A stretch of 64,000 nucleotides of DNA from Lysinibacillus sp. G4S2. Its GTDB lineage: Bacteria > Bacillota > Bacilli > Bacillales_A > Planococcaceae. How positions within the stretch are numbered: the stretch's first letter is position 1; each line of letters starts with the position of its first letter. The notes under the pieces were generated by a model, which worked only from the letters and a program-made list of their open reading frames with translations, did not search any database and was not told the DNA's origin. This document shows positions 9,632-18,255 of this stretch, in pieces. Where the stretch lies: contig NZ_JAUCFJ010000002.1 in assembly GCF_030348505.1 (NCBI RefSeq), forward strand, positions 1,988,001 through 2,052,000, given 5' to 3'. Made by a program: the position numbers and the translations under genes.

Positions 9632-10330
9632 ATGGATATGATAGGCATGATTGGTGGAATGAGTTGGGAGTCTTCTGCTGAGTATTACCGTCTTATGAAT
9701 GAAGAGGTAAAACGACAATTAGGAGGCTTGCATTCGGCAAAATGTATTTTATATAGTGTAGATTTTCAAGAAATCGAGCATTATCAGGCTAGGGGAGATT
9801 GGGAGAAGGCTGGACAAGTATTGGGAGAAGCAGCTCGATCTCTAGAAGGTGCAGGGGCAGATTTTATTGTCATTTGTACCAATACAATGCATAAGGTTAT
9901 TGATGTCATTCAGGAGAATATTTCAATTCCAATTTTACATATAGCGGATGCGACAGCCAATCAAATAGAAAAGGCTGGTTTACAAAAAATTGCCCTTCTT
10001 GGGACAAAGTATACGATGGAGCAAGATTTCTATAAAGCTAGAGTAGAGGGATTTGGCATTGAAGTGCTAGTTCCGCTTGCTGAGGAGCGAGTGGAGATAA
10101 ATCGTATCATCTATGAAGAATTATGTTTAGGTCGAATTGAACCAACATCGCAGAAATATTATATACAAGTGATTGAAGACCTTGTGCAATCAGGGGCACA
10201 AGGAATTATTTTAGGCTGCACAGAGATTGGATTACTCATTAAGCAGGAAGATGTTAACGTACCTGTTTTTGATACAACTGTTATACATGCGCAGGCCGCT
10301 GTAAATAGGGCGATTCATAAGGGGGAGTAA
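9632..10330 (+). CDS. Aspartate/glutamate racemase family protein
   Basis: 232-residue PLP-independent amino acid racemase (Asp/Glu racemase superfamily, RacX/YgeA-like). It inverts the alpha carbon with two cysteines: Cys82 (I-C-T-N-T-M-H) and Cys196 (G-C-T-E-I), both present. N-terminal M-I-G-G-M-S-W-E-S-S-A-E-Y-Y-R is typical. Cytoplasmic. Strong AAAGGAGG before the ATG. It ends 1 bp before the DmpA-like peptidase, so the two are surely co-transcribed, which suggests handling of D-amino-acid residues or peptides. Substrate not predictable. Confidence 0.88.
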   Translation: MDMIGMIGGMSWESSAEYYRLMNEEVKRQLGGLHSAKCILYSVDFQEIEHYQARGDWEKAGQVLGEAARSLEGAGADFIVICTNTMHKVIDVIQENISIPILHIADATANQIEKAGLQKIALLGTKYTMEQDFYKARVEGFGIEVLVPLAEERVEINRIIYEELCLGRIEPTSQKYYIQVIEDLVQSGAQGIILGCTEIGLLIKQEDVNVPVFDTTVIHAQAAVNRAIHKGE

Positions 10331-10331
10331 T

Positions 10332-11375
10332 ATGCCAAGTAAAGTACGAGAAATGGGGATCGTAATTGGAAACTTATCAACTGGTGAGAAAAATTGTATT
10401 ACCGATGTAACCGGAGTGCGGGTAGGTCATGTAACACTTGATGAAAAGATTAATGAAGAAGGAGCTTATGCATGCACAGGGGTAACAGCGATTTTACCGC
10501 ATGAGGGCAATTTGTTTCAGCAAAAGGTTACTGCAGCGAGCTATGTCTTAAATGGCTTTGGTAAAACAACAGGGCTTGTGCAGGTGAATGAGCTTGGCGT
10601 TATTGAATCACCCATTCTGTTAACGAATACTTTTGGCGTTCCAGCTGTAACACAAGGAACGCTACAATATATGCTCGATACGAATAGTGAAATTGGTCAA
10701 TCGACAGGAACTATCAACATCGTTGTTGGGGAATGTAATGATAGCTATTTAAATTCCATACGAGAATGTTCTGTCACACCTGAGCATACTGTGGAGGCGA
10801 TTCGCAAGGCGTCAAATGTAACAGCAGAGGAAGGAGCGGTTGGGGCAGGGAAAGGAATGATGTGCTTTGGCTATAAAGGTGGAATTGGCTCATCTTCCCG
10901 AATTGTGACACATGAATCAACGAACTACACGGTAGGATGTATGGTCCTTAGTAATTTTGGGCATAGCTCAGAGTTTTTAGCACATCGATATCTTGTTTCA
11001 AAAGATCAACATGAGTCGACAATATCTCCTACAGATGGCTCCATTATCATTGTACTTGCTACAGATGCTCCACTTAGTAGTCGTCAACTGACACGTATTA
11101 TTAAGCGTTGTGGCATAGGTCTAGGGCGTACAGGTAGTCATTTTTCTCATGGTAGCGGGGATATTGTCATTGGCTTCACAACAGCACATCGTATTGCCCA
11201 TACATCTGATCAGCTTGTCGAAACACGCACGCAGCTTCGAGAGGATCATCCTATCATGAATCAATTATTTGCAGCAGCTGCAGAAGCAACAGAGGAAGCC
11301 ATTTTAAATTCGCTATCACAGGCGCAGACAACTGTTGGACGAGATCGTCATAAAGTGGAAGCTTATCAATTTTAA
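10332..11375 (+). CDS. P1 family (S58, DmpA-like) aminopeptidase
   Basis: 347-residue N-terminal-nucleophile hydrolase of the DmpA/BapA family, whose members release N-terminal L-, D- or beta-amino acids. The precursor cuts itself before a Ser that becomes the new N-terminus: here D-G-S-I-I-I-V-L-A-T-D-A-P-L gives cleavage between Gly236 and Ser237. Other family marks: T-D-V-T-G-V-R-V-G-H near 24-33 and G-A-V-G-A-G-K-G-M at 168-176. No signal peptide. AAGGGGGAG precedes the ATG. Paired with the racemase upstream. Confidence 0.88.
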   Translation: MPSKVREMGIVIGNLSTGEKNCITDVTGVRVGHVTLDEKINEEGAYACTGVTAILPHEGNLFQQKVTAASYVLNGFGKTTGLVQVNELGVIESPILLTNTFGVPAVTQGTLQYMLDTNSEIGQSTGTINIVVGECNDSYLNSIRECSVTPEHTVEAIRKASNVTAEEGAVGAGKGMMCFGYKGGIGSSSRIVTHESTNYTVGCMVLSNFGHSSEFLAHRYLVSKDQHESTISPTDGSIIIVLATDAPLSSRQLTRIIKRCGIGLGRTGSHFSHGSGDIVIGFTTAHRIAHTSDQLVETRTQLREDHPIMNQLFAAAAEATEEAILNSLSQAQTTVGRDRHKVEAYQF

Positions 11376-11408
11376 TTGCTTATTGTTCGATTAGAGGGAT
11401 GTGAAAAG

Positions 11409-12332
11409 ATGATTGCACAAAAATTCATAGACGAACTTATAGAGCAAATTAATTTCAGCCCATTATTACCGAATGATAACCAAATGCAAAATATCTATAA
11501 TTTTTCATTACGTAAGGAAACAAATGAACATCGCAGTTCAATTCATTACTATTCAACTCTTCATAATGGAACTATTCGAGTAAAACAATTTTTTTATGAT
11601 TGGGCATTTCCTTTTATTTATGCAGACACTAATCTAATTGAGCAAGGTAGTCCTTTTAAAATAAATAATAGGGTTGGTTTTATTGGTGTAGACTACAAAA
11701 ATAATAAGGCTTTAAGCTATTCTGTAGGATTTACAACGGTAGAGATCTCCGTTTTTGATGGGGATGTTACGAATGAAGAGTTAATTGAATATCTTTCAAG
11801 TTTAAAAATCATGAACCCTGATTTGTCCAAAAAATCATTTGCTACTGTGAGTTATACGGCTAGATATAATCAAGGAAAATGGGGAGAAGATGAGGTTTCA
11901 AGAGTAACGTGGTTAAATCCAGAAGCAATTAAATCGGATAATACTTTTTCGGAGGAATTATTAGATTATAAGCTAGATTCAGTTGGTATTGGTAAAGAAA
12001 CGAATGAAATCCAATTACTTTATCGGCAAAGAGAAAACCTTACAGATGGCTGTTGGATTTCAATTGCACCTCAAACTTTAGAGCAAGATTTACCAAAACT
12101 AAAAGGGAGAAACATTGGAACGCGTCAAAAATGGAGATTTAGATTATTGAAAATCCTATATGAAAATAGGGAAATCGAAGTATATTATGGAGTTCAAGAA
12201 ACAAAATATCCTGCAAGATGGGTCTGGTTTAGTCTCGAGGAAAAAATTATCCAATGCCATATCCGCTCTTCTGTAAATGAAACCTCATCATTAGTACGCG
12301 AAATATTAAAAAATACTATTAAATGGTCATGA
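11409..12332 (+). CDS. Hypothetical protein
   Basis: 307-residue soluble protein that I do not recognise. Mixed alpha/beta composition, rich in aromatic residues (for example V-K-Q-F-F-Y-D-W-A-F-P-F-I-Y), no signal peptide or membrane segment, no cysteine or histidine cluster suggesting a metal site. The ATG at 11409 follows GAGGGATG, so I use it instead of a start 33 bases earlier. It begins 33 bp after the aminopeptidase and may be the last gene of that operon, since a terminator follows it directly. Confidence 0.6.
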   Translation: MIAQKFIDELIEQINFSPLLPNDNQMQNIYNFSLRKETNEHRSSIHYYSTLHNGTIRVKQFFYDWAFPFIYADTNLIEQGSPFKINNRVGFIGVDYKNNKALSYSVGFTTVEISVFDGDVTNEELIEYLSSLKIMNPDLSKKSFATVSYTARYNQGKWGEDEVSRVTWLNPEAIKSDNTFSEELLDYKLDSVGIGKETNEIQLLYRQRENLTDGCWISIAPQTLEQDLPKLKGRNIGTRQKWRFRLLKILYENREIEVYYGVQETKYPARWVWFSLEEKIIQCHIRSSVNETSSLVREILKNTIKWS

Positions 12333-12352
12333 AGTTATTTAAATAAAAATAT

Positions 12353-12389
12353 AAGAGCCTTACTACAATTTATTGTAGTGAGACTCTTT
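12353..12389. terminator. Bidirectional terminator
   Basis: AAGAGCCTTACTACAA pairs with TTGTAGTGAGACTCTT around a 4-nt loop, with A and T tracts on both sides. Serves the converging unknown gene and TPR gene. Confidence 0.8.
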
Positions 12390-12439
12390 AAAGTTGTTTA
12401 AATTTTATTCAATTTAAGCACCATTAGTGCAATAAAGAA

Positions 12440-13012
12440 TTATTGGTTTTTTAATCGTTGCACAAAATCCAGTGCTTGTTTAGTAGAATCAATTAAAGTA
12501 GTATCTCCTTTGAATTTTCTTAGCTTGAATGCGCTTATAAAGCATTTTTCAGCTTCAACAAACCTTCCCAATTCCATCAGAGATTTCCCCTTGTGTTGTA
12601 AAGCAAAATCTAAGTACGCGTCTATATTATTGTCTTTACATTTATTAAAAGCTTTATCAAAAAACTCTAACGCTTCACTATGTTTTTTATCATATTTTAA
12701 CGCTTCTCCAAGTCGTATTAATGTAACTATTTCATTTTTTATGTTTCCTTCTTCTGATGCGTAACTTAGGCAAAGGTTTAAATAATAAATTGCTTTCTGG
12801 GGCTCTTCGCATATTCTATACAAATTACCTATTGTGCTGTATAGAAAATATTTATCTTCTTCATTATTAATTTTTAATAAATTTTCAGCTTCGGCAATAA
12901 CTTGTTTTAACTTCAAAGGATTCGAGGTCTTTTCTCGTAGATAATCGTTATTATCAAAATAAATAAACTTATTTAAGTCAGAAATACTTTTTTTAAAATC
13001 TACTATTCTCAT
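12440..13012 (-). CDS. Tetratricopeptide-repeat protein
   Basis: 190-residue helical protein with about three TPR units: one around I-G-N-L-Y-R-I-C-E-E-P-Q-K-A-I-Y-Y-L-N near 66-84, one around L-G-E-A-L-K-Y-D-K-K-H-S-E-A-L-E-F-F-D near 106-124, and one around K-G-K-S-L-M-E-L-G-R-F-V-E-A-E-K-C-F near 146-163. TPRs bind peptides or partner proteins; no catalytic domain or DNA-binding domain is attached. The ATG is behind AGGAGGT. Next to an IS remnant and without a co-oriented partner, so its role is open. Confidence 0.75.
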   Translation of the reverse strand: MRIVDFKKSISDLNKFIYFDNNDYLREKTSNPLKLKQVIAEAENLLKINNEEDKYFLYSTIGNLYRICEEPQKAIYYLNLCLSYASEEGNIKNEIVTLIRLGEALKYDKKHSEALEFFDKAFNKCKDNNIDAYLDFALQHKGKSLMELGRFVEAEKCFISAFKLRKFKGDTTLIDSTKQALDFVQRLKNQ

Positions 13013-13282
13013 CTCTTACCTCCTCGTATTTTAGATGATCATCTTCGACAGACCTGTTCTATTAGTTCAATAAAAAATTCAAATTAAATATAAGGGACTG
13101 TTTTTAGTAACAGGAGGTATCCTGCTTGTTATAAATCGCGAATTATTTCCTTTATTTCATCACTTTTTAAATGATTGTATCGTTTTTGTTTAGGAAAATC
13201 GATAGGGTGTTACCGTTATATACAATATCAACAAGTAAATCACTTCTACTGACTCGTCTAAAATTTAATGGCAGCCATTATT

Positions 13283-13714
13283 TCAGAGAAGCTTCAGAAA
13301 ACCAACTGTTCGGTAATGAGCATTGTAAGTGGACTTTTCTTGATTTCCATATGTATCGGCATGTGTAGAATCTAAATCGAAAATCAGCGCTTTCGATTGT
13401 CGAGCATGATGAACATCGAGTAGTTCTTGATTTGCCGCTTGGAGTTGATCGAGTGCTTGTGAATCAAACCGTTTAAAAAAGCGCGATAATGGTGGTTAAG
13501 AAGCGAGTGCTGGCGTACCTAGCACTTGCATAAATACCGGGTCATATGTCAGCTGGTCCGCTGCATCGTCTTCGTGATAACCAGCGATTAATTGGTAGAT
13601 TTTTTGGTGAAGTAGCTGCTCATTTTGGTGAATGCAATACGAGCGTTCATCTTTTAACTGTAGATCATTGGCAATGGTTTGAGAGCTGGGCGGCTTCTTG
13701 GGGATTAGCGTCAC
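13283..13714 (-). pseudogene. IS1380-family transposase remnant
   Basis: Reading leftward the frame gives L-L-H-Q-K-I-Y-Q-L-I-A-G-Y-H-E-D-D-A-A-D-Q-L, then L-G-T-P-A-L-A-S followed by an in-frame TAA at 13496-13498, then continues in the same frame with P-P-L-S-R-F-F-K-R-F, I-F-D-L-D-S-T-H-A-D-T-Y-G-N-Q-E and Y-N-A-H-Y. That is the N-terminal part and first catalytic Asp region of an IS1380-type DDE transposase. A nonsense codon (probably CAA to TAA) and loss of the C-terminal half make it dead. At its 5' end (13680-13735) the sequence changes into a dispersed repeat resembling 19525-19570, so that repeat probably cut the gene. Confidence 0.75.
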
Positions 13715-13735
13715 AGATGAGGCCCTGCAGTCTAG
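13683..13735. repeat. Half copy of the GC-rich dispersed repeat
   Basis: CTGGGCGGCTTCTTGGGG through GATGAGGCCCTGCAG matches the left half of the element at 19527-19571 and the GACGAGACCCTGCA block at 35539-35552. Confidence 0.6.
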
Positions 13736-13797
13736 TAATCATGAAACAACGAAATGATTACCAACATTTTCAATAAATAATCACTCTCTCTTAATCT

Positions 13798-13841
13798 AAA
13801 GGTAATAACCTTTAATAAATATTTTACTTATAGGTTATAAT
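13798..13841 (+). promoter_or_regulatory. Candidate promoter and GntR operators for the PTS operon
   Basis: TATAAT at 13836-13841 is a good -10; the -35 is weak. Two short palindromes overlap it: AAAGGTAATAACCTTT (13798-13813) and TTATAGGTTATAA (13828-13840, over the -10). GntR proteins of this type usually repress their own operon from such sites. Confidence 0.5.
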
Positions 13842-13882
13842 GTTATATGATGTAATCAAGAAAAATGAAAGAGGTAACAAAA

Positions 13883-14635
13883 TTGAAAAAACTGAACAAA
13901 CAATCTTCTGTTCCTCTGTATATTCAATTGAAAGAAGTAATTACAGAATATATAGAGAAAAATATGATAATTGGGGAAGTTCTTCCAACTGAAAAAGAGC
14001 TAGAAAAACTTTATGGTGTTAGCAGAATGACAGTCCGAAACGCTATAGATGAGTTACAAAGAAGTGGTGTTGTTGTTAAGCAGCAAGGAAAAGGAACCTT
14101 TGTTAACAATAACAAAATGACACAAGATATCGGAACTATTTTTAGCTGGACTGAAGAAATGGCGATTAAGCAGAAAAAATCTTTAACTTTGGAAACGAGT
14201 ATTCAGGAAGTAGAACCTTCAAAAAAATTGCGTGACTCTTTAAAATTGGCACCAGACGAAAAAGTTGTATCTATCGCAAGGGTACGAGCAGTCGAAAATG
14301 AGCCAGTTGTTATAATGATAAATTATTTAAGAAACAGGTATGTCCCGAACTTGGAAAAAAACGGTCTAACTTCTGACTCTTTATATAAGGATTTAGAGGA
14401 AATATACAACATTTTTTTAGAAAGTGCTGAGGAGGTTATAACAGCTAGGTCTGCTACCTCATATGAAGCAACTAAATTAAGGGTTCCGGAAGGCACTGCC
14501 GTCTTACACGTTAGAAGAACTTCATTCATAAAAAACAAAATCCCTGTAGAAGTAGTAGATATGGTTGTTCGTGGCGATAGATATGAGTATTTTGTTGAAC
14601 TAGAAGGTCGAAGAAAAAAACACATCATTCCATAA
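13883..14635 (+). CDS. GntR-family (HutC/UTRA) transcriptional regulator
   Basis: About 250 residues. N-terminal winged helix: V-P-L-Y-I-Q-L-K-E-V-I, then L-P-T-E-K-E-L-E-K-L-Y-G-V-S-R-M-T-V-R-N-A-I and G-K-G-T-F-V. The C-terminal UTRA effector domain usually binds a sugar phosphate or other small ligand of the controlled pathway. First gene of the PTS/lactonase operon and its likely local regulator. The frame opens with an ATG at 13865 lacking a ribosome site; the TTG at 13883 has AGAGGT at good spacing and gives the usual short N-terminus, so I prefer it. Confidence 0.85.
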   Translation: MKKLNKQSSVPLYIQLKEVITEYIEKNMIIGEVLPTEKELEKLYGVSRMTVRNAIDELQRSGVVVKQQGKGTFVNNNKMTQDIGTIFSWTEEMAIKQKKSLTLETSIQEVEPSKKLRDSLKLAPDEKVVSIARVRAVENEPVVIMINYLRNRYVPNLEKNGLTSDSLYKDLEEIYNIFLESAEEVITARSATSYEATKLRVPEGTAVLHVRRTSFIKNKIPVEVVDMVVRGDRYEYFVELEGRRKKHIIP

Positions 14636-14654
14636 ACTTACGAGGAGAGATACA

Positions 14655-15095
14655 ATGTTACCTATAAAATTTGAACAAATTGCATTAGATGTGGAGCTTA
14701 CATCTCCCGAAGAAGCCATTCAATTCGCTGGAAATTTACTGCTCCAATCTAACAGTGTTGAACAAAGTTATGTAGAAGAAATGATTAATGGTTATAAAAA
14801 GTTAGGCTCCTACATTGTGTTAGCACCTAATATAGCTATTCCACACGCAAGACCTGAATTCGGAGTGAACGAACAATGTATAGCTTTTGTGAGAGTCAAA
14901 ACTCCTCTATCTTTTGGACATCCACAAAATGATGACGTTAAACTCATTATTCCGATTGGGGGTGTAGACAAACAATTTCACTTAGATATGTTAAGAGATT
15001 TGAGTGCCGTCTTGATGAATGAAGATAAAGTAACTAGGTTAAAAGAGTCAACTGACACAATGGAAATCTATAATATATTGAAAGGAGTTAGCTAA
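14655..15095 (+). CDS. PTS sugar transporter subunit IIA (ascorbate/mannitol type)
   Basis: 146-residue cytosolic IIA protein. His64 in I-A-I-P-H-A-R-P is the expected phosphorylation site; P-L-S-F-G-H-P-Q-N-D-D-V follows as in UlaC/MtlA-type IIA proteins. It takes phosphate from HPr and passes it to the IIB encoded next. RBS GAGGAGA. The A-B-C order over one operon, with IIB starting 1 bp after this stop, marks a complete three-protein permease of the L-ascorbate family. The transported sugar is unknown. Confidence 0.88.
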   Translation: MLPIKFEQIALDVELTSPEEAIQFAGNLLLQSNSVEQSYVEEMINGYKKLGSYIVLAPNIAIPHARPEFGVNEQCIAFVRVKTPLSFGHPQNDDVKLIIPIGGVDKQFHLDMLRDLSAVLMNEDKVTRLKESTDTMEIYNILKGVS

Positions 15096-15096
15096 C

Positions 15097-15375
15097 ATGT
15101 TTATTTTGACTGTTTGTGGTATGGGGTTTGGAACAAGTTTAATGTTACTAATGGAAATTCAAGATTTAGGAAATAAAAATGGTTTTACAATTGATGGAGA
15201 AGCTACCGATTTAAGTTCTGCAAAAGGAAAAAACGCCGATTTAATAGTAGCATCAAGCGAAATAGCACAAGAACTTGAAAATAATGATATACCTGTAGTA
15301 TCCATCATTAACTTACTGGATAAAAATGAAATTGAAGAAAAAGTACTGCCATATATTATGCAAATCCATACATGA
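15097..15375 (+). CDS. PTS sugar transporter subunit IIB (ascorbate/galactitol type)
   Basis: 92-residue IIB protein with the phosphocysteine loop at the very N-terminus: T-V-C-G-M-G-F-G-T-S, Cys7. Carries phosphate from IIA to the sugar held by IIC. Small Rossmann-like fold, no membrane segment, normal length for UlaB-like proteins. AAAGGAG site inside the end of the IIA gene. Confidence 0.88.
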   Translation: MFILTVCGMGFGTSLMLLMEIQDLGNKNGFTIDGEATDLSSAKGKNADLIVASSEIAQELENNDIPVVSIINLLDKNEIEEKVLPYIMQIHT

Positions 15376-15387
15376 GGAGGATAAAAA

Positions 15388-16656
15388 ATGCTAAGTTTTA
15401 TAACTGGAGTTTTATCAACCCCTGCCTTTATTTTAGGAATAATCGCAGCTATTGGACTTATAGCCCTCAGAAAATCTGGATCTGATATTATTAAAGGTAC
15501 TTTAAAAACTATTTTTGGCTTCATTATGCTACAACAAGGGGCAAGCATCATTGTAAGTAGTTTAGTGCCATTTAGTCAGATGTTTGAAAGCGCTTTCAAA
15601 CTAGCTGGCGTTATAGCAGAAGATAATGCTATAGCCGCTGCTGTGCAAAATGTTCTTGGAACAGAAACTTCTTTAATTCTAGTTTTTGGTTTTATCGTCA
15701 ACGTTATACTAGCCAGAATAACAAAATGGAAATATATCTTTTTAACTGGCCACATGATGTTCTCTTTCGCTGCGACAATGGCAATCGTTTTTGATCAAAT
15801 GGGTATTCACGGATGGAAAGCTATTCTACTAGGTTCATTAATTCAAGGAATTTCCAGTGTGCTATTTCCTGCATTAGCTCAACCTTTCGTAAGAAAAGTA
15901 ACGAATAACGATAGTGTAGGATTTGGATTTTGGGGGAGTTCCCTTGTTTGGATAAGTGGTTGGATTGGTGGGAAATTGGGAAATAAAGAACATTCTGCTG
16001 AGAACATGAATGTTCCAAAACAATTAGATTTTTTAAAAGAAATGTCAATTTTAATGGGAATTGTTATGTCTGTTATTTATTTGGTCACTTCATTCTTTGT
16101 TGACACTAAACTTATGAATGAGCTTTCGGGTGGTCAAAATATTGCTCTCTTCGCAATTATGCAAGCGTTTACATTCGTTGTCGGTATTCTTGTTTTATTA
16201 CAAGGAGTTAGAATGTTCCTAGGTGAGTTAGTACCTGCTTTCAAAGGAATTAGCGAAAAACTTGTTCCAGGTGCAAAACCAGCACTAGATATCCCTATTT
16301 TCTATTCTTTTGCACCAACAGCAACGACTATCGGATTTTTATTTGCTTTAGTTGGTGGATTGGGAGCAACACTCATTTCTACTATGCTACCTGTTGTGGT
16401 CTTACCTTCCGTGATTGGTTTATTTTTTATGGGAGGAGCTGCAGGTGTATTCGGAAATGCGATGGGGGGACGTCGTGGAGCCATAATTGCTGGGATCGTA
16501 CTAGGATTTACATTTCAAATGATAGTGGCCTTAGCTTATCCGATTATCGATTTAAGGGATTATGGCATAAGCGGATTGTGGTTTGCTTCTACAGATGCAA
16601 TCATCGTCATTTTACTTATTAGATTAATAGGCTCTCTGTTTGGCATTACAATATAA
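15388..16656 (+). CDS. PTS ascorbate-type subunit IIC (UlaA/SgaT family)
   Basis: 422-residue membrane permease with about ten hydrophobic helices. Matches the UlaA family in the W-K-Y-I-F-L-T-G-H-M-M-F-S region, in V-P-G-A-K-P-A-L-D-I-P-I-F-Y-S-F-A-P-T-A near 297-316, and in the glycine-rich F-M-G-G-A-A-G-V-F-G-N-A-M-G-G-R-R-G near 352-369. Imports and phosphorylates a sugar or sugar acid together with the IIA and IIB before it. RBS GAGGAGG. Confidence 0.9.
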   Translation: MLSFITGVLSTPAFILGIIAAIGLIALRKSGSDIIKGTLKTIFGFIMLQQGASIIVSSLVPFSQMFESAFKLAGVIAEDNAIAAAVQNVLGTETSLILVFGFIVNVILARITKWKYIFLTGHMMFSFAATMAIVFDQMGIHGWKAILLGSLIQGISSVLFPALAQPFVRKVTNNDSVGFGFWGSSLVWISGWIGGKLGNKEHSAENMNVPKQLDFLKEMSILMGIVMSVIYLVTSFFVDTKLMNELSGGQNIALFAIMQAFTFVVGILVLLQGVRMFLGELVPAFKGISEKLVPGAKPALDIPIFYSFAPTATTIGFLFALVGGLGATLISTMLPVVVLPSVIGLFFMGGAAGVFGNAMGGRRGAIIAGIVLGFTFQMIVALAYPIIDLRDYGISGLWFASTDAIIVILLIRLIGSLFGITI

Positions 16657-16676
16657 GATCTAAAGGAGTGATAAAT

Positions 16677-17594
16677 ATGACTGACAAAATTAGAACTGTT
16701 TTAGGTGATATTAGCAAAGAAGCACTAGGGTTTACTTATTCCCATGAACATTTATGGTGTTGTCCTCCTCCACAACAAAAAGATCGTGACTTCGAGCTAA
16801 CAAATTACGAAGCTTCTCTGGAAGAATTAAAAACATATAAAAAAATCGGGGGTGAAACTTTGGTAGATGCTTCTACCCTCGACTATGGAAGAGATGGTCA
16901 TAAACTTAAAAAAATGGCTGAGGAAAGTGGCGTTAATGTATTAGGAGTAACCGGTTTTAATAAACATATCTATTTTGATGATTGGGTTGAAATAGAAAGT
17001 ATCGATCAAATTGTAGATAGATTAGTTCATGATATACAAGTTGGAATGGATGGATCCAATGCAAAAGCTGGAATTTTAAAAGCTGGATCATGGTATAACG
17101 TTATACATCCAATGGAAGAAAAGATAACACGAGCTGTCGGAAGAGCTCAAAAAATAACTGGTGCTCCTGTTTGGTTACATACTGAATCCGGAACATTGGG
17201 AGTAGAAATGTTAGATATTTTAGAGGGTGAAGGGGTAGACCTACATTTTGTTGCTGTGGGACATAGCGATAGAAATGCTGATCCTTATTATCACTTAAAT
17301 ATTTTAGAGCGTGGCGCCTATATCCAATTCGATGGACCCGGGAAAGTTAAGTATTATCCAGATAATGTTAGAATAGAGTTAATTAAAAATGTTCTAGCAC
17401 ATGGATATGGTCATAAGTTACTCATATCAGGAGATATGGGGCGACAAAGCTATTTACACGCTTATGGTGGTGGTCCTGGTTTTAGATATATTAAACAAAA
17501 ATTCATTCCTAGAATGTTGAACGAACGGATTTCCCAACATGCTATTAATCAAATTTTCTATACAAATCCAGCTGATTGGTTAGCAAAATTTTAG
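16677..17594 (+). CDS. Phosphotriesterase-family amidohydrolase, probable sugar-phosphate lactonase
   Basis: 305-residue TIM-barrel metalloenzyme of the PTE family (COG1735). Metal site: His23-x-His25 in Y-S-H-E-H, the bridging carboxylated Lys in I-L-K-A-G-S-W, His in W-L-H-T-E-S-G, His in V-G-H-S-D-R-N-A-D, and Asp in I-S-G-D-M-G-R. Characterised members near PTS genes hydrolyse phosphorylated aldono-lactones, not organophosphates, so I infer a lactonase acting on the product of this PTS. The ATG at 16677 follows AAAGGAG; a GTG nine bases earlier overlaps that site. Cytosolic. Confidence 0.85.
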   Translation: MTDKIRTVLGDISKEALGFTYSHEHLWCCPPPQQKDRDFELTNYEASLEELKTYKKIGGETLVDASTLDYGRDGHKLKKMAEESGVNVLGVTGFNKHIYFDDWVEIESIDQIVDRLVHDIQVGMDGSNAKAGILKAGSWYNVIHPMEEKITRAVGRAQKITGAPVWLHTESGTLGVEMLDILEGEGVDLHFVAVGHSDRNADPYYHLNILERGAYIQFDGPGKVKYYPDNVRIELIKNVLAHGYGHKLLISGDMGRQSYLHAYGGGPGFRYIKQKFIPRMLNERISQHAINQIFYTNPADWLAKF

Positions 17595-17604
17595 GAGTGA
17601 TTAA

Positions 17605-18255
17605 ATGAAACTTGATAATTTAATGGCAATAATAAGAGATGTTTCGCCAAACGATATTGTTCCAATAGTTCAAGCCTTAATTGATGAAGGGATAACGAAT
17701 TTAGAAGTCTCATTAAGTAATGAAACGTTGGGTATAGGATGTATTGAAACTTTAGCCACTCATTTTACACCGCAACAAATTTATTTAGGTGCAGGCACTG
17801 TTCTAAATGAAGAACAGTTGTATTCAGTAAAAAATGCGGGAGTTCAGTATATTATTACTCCTGGTTGGAATAAAGCACTAGTGAAGAAAGCTTTAGAAAT
17901 AGATTTAATAGTATATCCAGGCGTATTCACTCCTGGAGAAATTGCCGAAGCTTTAGAACTGAACATTGACTACCTCAAGCTATTTCCTATTAATGGTCTC
18001 AATGAGAATTATTTAAAAGCTATTAGAGGTCCATTTCCCAAGGTGAATATTATGGCTGTTGGTGGAGTTACATCAGAAAGTATTGAATTCTATAAAAAAT
18101 TAGGTATACATCACTTTGGGATTGGCAGTGAACTAGTTCCTAGAGGAGCAACTCAAAATGATATCCCTGTTATTAAAAGTAATGCTAAATTATTTATTAA
18201 CTCAATAAAGAAAGCGAATGAAATTGATGGAAAATCAACCGAAACTAATGATTAA
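17605..18255 (+). CDS. KDPG/KDPGal-type aldolase
   Basis: 216-residue class I aldolase of the Eda/DgoA family, splitting a 2-keto-3-deoxy sugar acid phosphate into pyruvate and a triose phosphate. Schiff-base lysine Lys125 in D-Y-L-K-L-F-P; conserved Glu34 in L-E-V; phosphate-binding loops G-A-G-T-V and M-A-V-G-G-V. RBS AGGAGTG. It implies that the operon's substrate becomes a 2-keto-3-deoxy acid, although no dehydratase or kinase is in the operon. The last 38 bases overlap the creatininase-family frame. Confidence 0.85.
   Translation: MKLDNLMAIIRDVSPNDIVPIVQALIDEGITNLEVSLSNETLGIGCIETLATHFTPQQIYLGAGTVLNEEQLYSVKNAGVQYIITPGWNKALVKKALEIDLIVYPGVFTPGEIAEALELNIDYLKLFPINGLNENYLKAIRGPFPKVNIMAVGGVTSESIEFYKKLGIHHFGIGSELVPRGATQNDIPVIKSNAKLFINSIKKANEIDGKSTETND

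Noticed and set aside
16677-17594. Organophosphate-degrading phosphotriesterase
   Set aside because: The family name is misleading: COG1735 members in PTS operons act on sugar-phosphate lactones, and the context here is sugar metabolism.
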